Shown here: positions 59,171-64,000 of the stretch, in pieces
Layout of the letters: each line of letters opens with the position of its first letter
Position numbering within the stretch: position 1 is the first letter of the stretch
Origin: Hungatella sp. UBA4396
GTDB taxonomy: Bacteria; Bacillota; Clostridia; Lachnospirales; Lachnospiraceae
Assembly: GCA_002389905.1 (NCBI GenBank)
Contig: DGRE01000014.1
Location: 1-64,000, forward strand
DNA: 64,000 nucleotides
Direction: 5' to 3'
Program-made: the position numbers and the translations under genes
The notes under the pieces: generated by a model
Database searches by the model: none
What the model was told of the DNA's origin: nothing
Seen by the model: only the letters and a program-made list of their open reading frames with translations

Positions 59171-60352
59171 ATGAAAAAAGCGTTAAACTATTTTAAAGAA
59201 GTGGTGGAGCAGGCCAAAGGAGACGGAACTTACAAGGAAGAGCGCATTATTACAACGCCTCAGAGGAGCAGAATCAATACCACGAAGACAGAAAATGTCA
59301 TCAATATGTGTGCCAACAATTATCTTGGACTTTCCGACAATCAGGAGATTATAGAGGCGGCCAAAGCCACTTATGATACATGGGGTTATGGCTTGTCTTC
59401 CGTGCGTTTCATCTGCGGAACCCAGGGGATACACAAGGAGCTGGAAGCAAAACTTTCTTCTTTCCTGGGGATGGATGATACGATTTTGTACTCCTCCTGC
59501 TTCGATGCCAACGGAGGCCTGTTTGAGACACTGCTGACAGAGGAAGATGCGGTGATCAGCGATGCCTTAAATCATGCCAGCATCATCGATGGCGTGCGTT
59601 TATGCAGGGCAAAGCGCTTTCGTTATGCCAATAATAATATGGAGGAGCTGGAACAGTGCTTAAAGGATTCCCAGGATGCCAGGATACGTCTGATTGCCAC
59701 GGACGGTGTATTTTCCATGGACGGTATTGTGGCTGATTTGGAAGCAATCTGCAATCTGGCTGACAAGTATGATGCACTGGTGATGGTGGATGACAGTCAT
59801 GCGGTAGGATTTATGGGAAAGCTTGGTAAAGGCACACCGGAGCACTGCGGCGTCATGGGCCGGGTAGATATCATCACCGGCACCCTGGGTAAGGCACTGG
59901 GTGGAGCCAGCGGCGGATATACCAGCGCCAGGCAGGAAATCGTGGATTTGCTCCGTCAAAAGAGCAGACCCTATCTGTTTTCCAATACCGTAGCTCCTGC
60001 AATTGCCGGAGGGGCCATAAAGACCTTGGAAATCCTTGAGCGGAGCACAGAGTACAGGGATCGGGTTCATGAAAATACCCGTTATTTCAGGGAGAAGATA
60101 AAAGAGGTGGGATTTGATATTATAGAGAGTGATCATCCGATTGTGGCGATTATGCTGTATGATGCAAAGACAGCCGTGGAATTTGCGGCAAGGATGCTGG
60201 AACGGGGCGTGTACGTCATCGGCTTCTGCTATCCTGTAGTGCCAAAAGATCGGGCCAGAATCCGTACTCAGATATCCGCCGCCCATACAAAAGAGGATTT
60301 GGATTTTGCAGTAGAATGCTTTAAATGTGTAAAGGAAGATATGGGGATTTAA
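59171..60352 (+). CDS. kbl: 2-amino-3-ketobutyrate CoA ligase
   Basis: A 393-residue PLP enzyme of the alpha-oxoamine synthase family, splitting 2-amino-3-ketobutyrate with CoA to glycine and acetyl-CoA. The PLP lysine is in TGTLGKALGGASGGY, DDSHAVGFMGKLGKGT holds the PLP Asp/His, and NMCANNYLGLS is typical of Kbl. The ATG at 59171 has AGGAGG nine bases upstream, correcting the longer frame at 59129. Together with tdh it turns threonine into glycine and acetyl-CoA. Confidence 0.95.
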   Translation: MKKALNYFKEVVEQAKGDGTYKEERIITTPQRSRINTTKTENVINMCANNYLGLSDNQEIIEAAKATYDTWGYGLSSVRFICGTQGIHKELEAKLSSFLGMDDTILYSSCFDANGGLFETLLTEEDAVISDALNHASIIDGVRLCRAKRFRYANNNMEELEQCLKDSQDARIRLIATDGVFSMDGIVADLEAICNLADKYDALVMVDDSHAVGFMGKLGKGTPEHCGVMGRVDIITGTLGKALGGASGGYTSARQEIVDLLRQKSRPYLFSNTVAPAIAGGAIKTLEILERSTEYRDRVHENTRYFREKIKEVGFDIIESDHPIVAIMLYDAKTAVEFAARMLERGVYVIGFCYPVVPKDRARIRTQISAAHTKEDLDFAVECFKCVKEDMGI

Positions 60353-60406
60353 GTAAATATGCTTAATGAGTATTATTCCTGTTAATAGCAGAGCGAATAC
60401 CATATT

Positions 60407-60446
60407 AAAAGGCGTTGATCTATTAAAAAATCAACGCCCTTTTTTA
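60407..60446. terminator. Bidirectional terminator between kbl and clpB
   Basis: GGCGTTGAT (60411-60419) and ATCAACGCC (60430-60438) with T-runs on both strands; it serves both convergent genes. Confidence 0.85.
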
Positions 60447-60503
60447 GTATATCCTTGGTAAAGAGTACAGTTTACCCCTTCACATCCATTTATTTTCTTT
60501 TGT

Positions 60504-63092
60504 TTATTCCAGATAAGCGATCAGCTTCTGCCCGTCTTCTGATACGTCAACGACGATCACATTTCCGGCCCGCACTTCATCTCCTAAAATGATTCTGGCT
60601 GCCAGTGTTTCCACATGCTTTTGCAAATAACGCTTCAGCGGCCGGGCACCGTAAACCGGATCATAGCCCCGTTCCACCACAAATTCCTTAGCCTGGTCGG
60701 TCAGTTCAATTCTCAGTTCCCTGTCTCCCACCCGTTTATTCAAGTCTGCAAGAAGCAGGTCGATGATTCCTGCAATGTTTTCCTTATCAAGGGGCTTGAA
60801 CAGAATCATTTCATCAAGACGATTTAGGAATTCCGGACGGAAATGGCTTCTTAAGTCATTCATAACCATTGCCTCTGCATCTTCCCTGATGTTTCCTGCG
60901 TCATCAATGCCTGTTAGCAGATATTGGGAGCCGATGTTGGAGGTCATAATAATGATCGTATTTTTAAAGTCAACAGTTTTTCCCGAAGAATCCGTAATAC
61001 GTCCGTCGTCAAGGACCTGAAGCAGCACGTTAAACACATCGGGATGGGCCTTTTCCACCTCATCAAAGAGCACTACGGAATAGGGCTTTCTCCTGACGGC
61101 TTCTGTCAACTGACCGCCTTCATTGTAGCCCACATATCCTGGAGGCGCTCCGATGAGCCTGGACACTGAATGCTTTTCCATGTATTCACTCATGTCGATT
61201 CTGACAATATTATTCTCATCGTCAAAGAGGCTTTCCGCAAGAGCTTTGGCAAGCTCTGTCTTTCCCACACCCGTAGGCCCTAAAAACAGGAATGAGCCAA
61301 TGGGCTTTGTCGGGTCCTTGATCCCTGCCTTGGAACGGATGATGGCTTCCGTCACCTTCTGCACCGCCTCCTCCTGGCCGATGACCCGTTTATGAAGCTC
61401 TCCATCCAGGTGAAGGGTCTTATTTCTTTCCCCTTCCGTCAGTCTGGCAACAGGGATACCGGTCCATTTGGACACAATTCTGGAAATCTCATCTTCTGTC
61501 ACACTTTCATGAACCAGACTTAAATCCTGGCTCTTAATCCGCTCCTCTTCCGCTGCCAGCTCCTTTTGAAGCTGAGGAAGTTTTCCGTATTGCAGCTCTG
61601 CCGCACGGTTTAAATCATACTTTTGCTGGGCCGCCTGGATTTCCCGGTTCATGGCTTCAATTTCTTCCCTCAAGGAAGATAATCGGTCTACAGAAGCCTT
61701 TTCATTTTCCCACTGGGCTTTCTGGGAGGCAAATTCATCATGAAGATCTGCCAGCTCTTTTTGAAGCTCCGCCAGACGGTCCTGACTTAAACGGTCCGTT
61801 TCCTTCTTTAAGGCAGCTTCCTCAATTTCCATCTGCATAATCCGCCTGGACATTTCATCCAGTTCCGCTGGCATGGAATCCAGCTCTGTCTTAATCATGG
61901 CACACGCCTCATCCACCAGGTCAATGGCCTTATCCGGCAGAAAACGCTCGCTGATGTAGCGGTCAGACAGGACAGCCGCCGACACTAAGGCGGAATCCGT
62001 GATCTTCACTCCATGGTAAACCTCATACCGTTCTTTCAGACCCCTTAATATAGAAATGGTGTCCTCTACAGAAGGTTCATCTACCATAACCGGCTGGAAC
62101 CGCCGCTCCAAAGCCTGGTCCTTTTCAATGTACTGACGGTACTCGTCAAGTGTGGTGGCACCGATACAGTGAAGTTCGCCTCTTGCCAGCATGGGCTTTA
62201 ACATATTTCCAGCATCCATGGACCCTTCTGTCTTACCGGCTTCCACAATGGTGTGGAGCTCATCGATAAACAGGACAATCTGGCCGTCGCTTTTCTTCAC
62301 TTCATCCAGAACTGCTTTCAAACGCTCTTCAAATTCGCCCCGGTACTTGGCGCCTGCCAGCAGTGCACCCATATCAAGAGCAAAGAGCTTCTTATCCTTT
62401 AAGCCTTCCGGCACATCGCCCCGGACAATACGCTGGGCCAGACCTTCTACCACGGCAGTCTTTCCCACTCCAGGCTCACCGATAAGAACCGGATTGTTTT
62501 TCGTCTTTCTGGAAAGAATCCGGACCACATTCCGGATTTCGCTGTCACGTCCGATGACCGGGTCCAGTTTCTGTTCTCTGGCCCGCTCTACCATGTCGTA
62601 CCCGTACTTGGTCAGGGTATCATAGGTAGCCTCCGGGTTGTCGTTTACCACACGCTGGTTTCCCCTGACCGTGGACAATGCGGTGAGAAAGCTTTCCCTG
62701 GTAATGCCATAAAGCCGGAACAGCTCCTTCAAGGCTCTGGACGGCTGCTTTAACATGGCAAGAAACAGATGCTCTACGGAAACGTACTCATCTCCCATGG
62801 CCTTTGCCTCATCCTCGGCGCTGATTAAAACCTTGTTTAAATCATTGCTGATATAGAGATTGCCTCCGCTCACCTTTGGCAGCTTTTCAATGGCACCTGT
62901 CACTTCATTGATAAACTGCTCTTTTTGTATATTCATTTTAGTAATCAGTTTTAAAATCAGGCTGTCTTCAATGGTCAGAAGGCTGTAAAGCATGTGTTCC
63001 TGCTCAATCTGCTGGTTTCCGTATTCATAGGCAAGCTTTTCACACCTCTGGACGGCTTCCACAGACTTTTGTGTAAATTTATTGATATTCAT
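60504..63092 (-). CDS. clpB: ATP-dependent disaggregase ClpB
   Basis: An 862-residue Hsp100 chaperone that threads aggregated proteins, working with DnaK. Domains in order: Clp-N (about 1-145), AAA1 with Walker A GEPGVGKTA (about 203), the coiled-coil M domain (about 405-525), which marks ClpB rather than ClpA/C, and AAA2 with GPTGVGKTE (about 600) and the D2-small domain. The ATG at 63092 has GGAGG seven bases upstream; the upstream ATG at 63119 is before it. It is driven by a consensus housekeeping promoter without visible CIRCE or CtsR sites. Confidence 0.96.
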   Translation of the reverse strand: MNINKFTQKSVEAVQRCEKLAYEYGNQQIEQEHMLYSLLTIEDSLILKLITKMNIQKEQFINEVTGAIEKLPKVSGGNLYISNDLNKVLISAEDEAKAMGDEYVSVEHLFLAMLKQPSRALKELFRLYGITRESFLTALSTVRGNQRVVNDNPEATYDTLTKYGYDMVERAREQKLDPVIGRDSEIRNVVRILSRKTKNNPVLIGEPGVGKTAVVEGLAQRIVRGDVPEGLKDKKLFALDMGALLAGAKYRGEFEERLKAVLDEVKKSDGQIVLFIDELHTIVEAGKTEGSMDAGNMLKPMLARGELHCIGATTLDEYRQYIEKDQALERRFQPVMVDEPSVEDTISILRGLKERYEVYHGVKITDSALVSAAVLSDRYISERFLPDKAIDLVDEACAMIKTELDSMPAELDEMSRRIMQMEIEEAALKKETDRLSQDRLAELQKELADLHDEFASQKAQWENEKASVDRLSSLREEIEAMNREIQAAQQKYDLNRAAELQYGKLPQLQKELAAEEERIKSQDLSLVHESVTEDEISRIVSKWTGIPVARLTEGERNKTLHLDGELHKRVIGQEEAVQKVTEAIIRSKAGIKDPTKPIGSFLFLGPTGVGKTELAKALAESLFDDENNIVRIDMSEYMEKHSVSRLIGAPPGYVGYNEGGQLTEAVRRKPYSVVLFDEVEKAHPDVFNVLLQVLDDGRITDSSGKTVDFKNTIIIMTSNIGSQYLLTGIDDAGNIREDAEAMVMNDLRSHFRPEFLNRLDEMILFKPLDKENIAGIIDLLLADLNKRVGDRELRIELTDQAKEFVVERGYDPVYGARPLKRYLQKHVETLAARIILGDEVRAGNVIVVDVSEDGQKLIAYLE

Positions 63093-63151
63093 GAGAGTAC
63101 CCTCCTTTTTCTGTTCCATGTACTTCCATCATTTTTGTTTGTTCTACTTGT

Positions 63152-63180
63152 AATATAACAAACATTTTTTCTTGTGTCAA
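63152..63180 (-). promoter_or_regulatory. clpB promoter
   Basis: Minus strand: perfect TTGACA (63175-63180), 17 bases, TATATT (63152-63157). No CIRCE palindrome or tandem GGTCAAA heptads are seen around it. Confidence 0.8.
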
Positions 63181-63232
63181 GTCTATTTTTTAATAAATCT
63201 TATAGTTCTTTGCTGCAATGGAATAAACCCAA

Positions 63233-63272
63233 GAAAAAAGCCCGGCTACTGGTAGTATACCAGTGACCGGGC
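63233..63272 (-). terminator. Terminator of the VOC gene
   Basis: Minus strand stem GCCCGGTCACTGGTA / TACCAGTAGCCGGGC with a 2-base mismatch, followed by TTTTTTCTT. Confidence 0.8.
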
Positions 63273-63283
63273 ACTTAAATCCT

Positions 63284-63631
63284 TTATTTTTGCATAATAT
63301 GAATGGCAAAACCGCCAAACTCGCCGTCCAGATAAACGTTTTTCAACCTGCCGTCATCAGCATAGGCAGCGGTGTCCATATTGAAAGAAAAACCCTTTTC
63401 TTTCAATTCTTCTGCAGCAGCGGTCAGATCGGTTGTGCGCATGGCAATATGGCCGTTTGTGCCCAGAAAGGGAGTCTTCATGCATTCAAAGTAGGGGCCG
63501 CCGAATTCAGACTTTTGTCCGTGGCGGGGTTCCAGGTTAAACATCATGCTCAGAAGCTGTGCCAGCTTTTCTGCTTCCTCTGGATTCGGGGTATTGATAC
63601 CGATATGCTCCAGCTCAAACTTATTTTTCAT
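63284..63631 (-). CDS. VOC-family (glyoxalase-like) protein
   Basis: A 115-residue single-module vicinal-oxygen-chelate protein. ELEHIGINTPNPEEAEKLAQLL is the first beta-alpha unit with a metal-site His, GHIAMRTTDL starts the second half with another His, and VYLDGEFGGFAIHIMQK is the last strand. Likely acts as a dimer on a small metabolite; the substrate is unknown. Three ATG codons stand in tandem at the start; the third (63631) has the best spacing, seven bases, from AGAGG. Confidence 0.78.
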   Translation of the reverse strand: MKNKFELEHIGINTPNPEEAEKLAQLLSMMFNLEPRHGQKSEFGGPYFECMKTPFLGTNGHIAMRTTDLTAAAEELKEKGFSFNMDTAAYADDGRLKNVYLDGEFGGFAIHIMQK

Positions 63632-63694
63632 CATCATACCTCTTTCTCTAAAATTCCAATTATTGTTTTATTTTGCACAAATGACGAGCCGGAC

Positions 63695-63769
63695 GAACAT
63701 GTTTGCATGTTCAGCGGGCACCACCGCGGAAGCGGGACAAAACCAGCAAAGTTTGTTTCGTCCCGCTTC
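63695..63769. repeat. Paired hairpins between the SLC13-type and VOC genes
   Basis: GAACATG-TTTG-CATGTTC (63695-63712), and GAAGCGGGAC (63729-63738) with GTCCCGCTTC (63760-63769) around a loop that also pairs partly. No T-run follows on the minus strand. It may end the upstream transcript or be a dispersed repeat. Confidence 0.5.
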
Positions 63770-63777
63770 CCATGCAC

Positions 63778-64000
63778 TTACATGGGGAACATTATAAGTG
63801 CACCGGCTGTCAAAGCGAGCAAACGGATAAAATACATGGGAATGGTGAATTTCCAAAATTCTGTGAGTTTGTAGTTTCCTACACCCATGACCATAGCAGG
63901 CATACCGTCAATTGGCAGGAAGTGACCGCACCAGCCGGAGATAACGATTGCAACCGCAGCGGCAACGGGGTTTAAGCCCAGGTTGGTGCAGGTGGCAATG
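63778..64000 (-). CDS. SLC13/DASS-type anion transporter, C-terminus (cut by window end)
   Basis: An open minus-strand frame runs from the window edge to a TAA at 63778-63780, giving the last 73 residues of a membrane protein. It contains NLGLNPVAAAVAIVISGWCGHFLPIDGMPAMVM and a final hydrophobic helix ending in LIMFPM. The layout (hairpin loop, then G-x-Y-x-x-x-x-FWKF and a last helix) resembles the end of SLC13/DASS dicarboxylate or sulfate carriers. Family assignment from the tail alone is moderate. The rest lies beyond the window. Confidence 0.6.
   Translation of the reverse strand, partial: IATCTNLGLNPVAAAVAIVISGWCGHFLPIDGMPAMVMGVGNYKLTEFWKFTIPMYFIRLLALTAGALIMFPM

Noticed and set aside
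61000..63119. Plus-strand frames opposite clpB (for example 62191-62625)
   Set aside because: Antisense shadows of a highly conserved gene.

Overview
The window looks like a chromosomal segment of a low-to-mid GC Gram-positive anaerobe, most likely a Lachnospiraceae/Clostridium-cluster XIVa member (Lachnoclostridium/Lacrimispora/Enterocloster type). This is inferred from gene families, not proven: type III glutamine synthetase, a DUF4250 protein, DUF871/MupG, DUF3284, DUF815, class II aldolase, CmpB-type membrane protein, strong AGGAGG ribosome sites, TTGACA/TATAAT promoters and short U-tract terminators. No rRNA, tRNA or CRISPR array was seen. Most of the window is ordinary housekeeping DNA. 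Two AT-rich stretches (about 1-2150 and 37500-39400) stand out in composition.

Layout. 1-2.1 kb: AT-rich BlaI repressor / M56 peptidase / small exported protein module. 2.3-7.3 kb: an amino-acid:Na+ symporter, a zinc phospholipase C-like protein, a lipoprotein and a BCCT carrier. 7.3-12.2 kb: a five-gene leftward operon (glycosyltransferase, rfbF, rfbG, rfbH, LicD-type transferase) making a CDP-6-deoxy/3,6-dideoxyhexose for a surface polymer. 12.3-17.1 kb: a LacI-controlled locus with an Nramp-fold carrier lacking the metal-binding motifs, a dihydrodipicolinate-synthase-family lyase, and a divergent lacI and HAD phosphatase; a perfect TACAAACGTTTGTA operator lies just downstream of the lyase promoter.

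17.1-24.7 kb: a complete PTS disaccharide locus (IIA, GH4, IIB, IIC, a 47-residue membrane peptide, GH1, DUF3284, HutC/GntR regulator, MupG-type TIM barrel) with a perfect TGGTCTAGACCA operator, the sequence recognised by DasR/NagR-type amino-sugar regulators. 24.8-26.4 kb: a PHP phosphatase and an IS200/IS605 element whose tnpA carries an in-frame stop. 26.4-34.3 kb: glutamine synthetase III, class II aldolase, MATE exporter, threonine synthase, SfsA and a GNAT protein.

34.3-39.8 kb: a YdjI-YdjG-YdjH-like envelope-stress operon (SPFH, zinc ribbon, TPM) without pspA, an AT-rich stand-alone SIR2-domain gene (candidate anti-phage NADase) and a frameshifted small gene. 39.8-46.8 kb: a leftward operon of two-component system, 827-residue membrane protein, ABC exporter and endonuclease IV. 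46.9-56.5 kb: a 130-bp multibranched inverted repeat, then ppk1, ppx, DUF815 ATPase, pheA, plsC, a CmpB-like membrane protein, cardiolipin synthase and DUF4250. 56.7-64 kb: type I asparaginase, a threonine-degradation pair (tdh-kbl) behind a nested palindrome, clpB, a VOC protein and the C-terminus of an SLC13-type transporter that runs off the window.

The items most worth following are the HutC-controlled amino-sugar PTS locus, the motif-less Nramp/lyase pair, the SIR2 gene, the nested palindrome at tdh and the cloverleaf repeat at 46.9 kb. No wholly new multi-gene system is clearly demonstrated by sequence alone.
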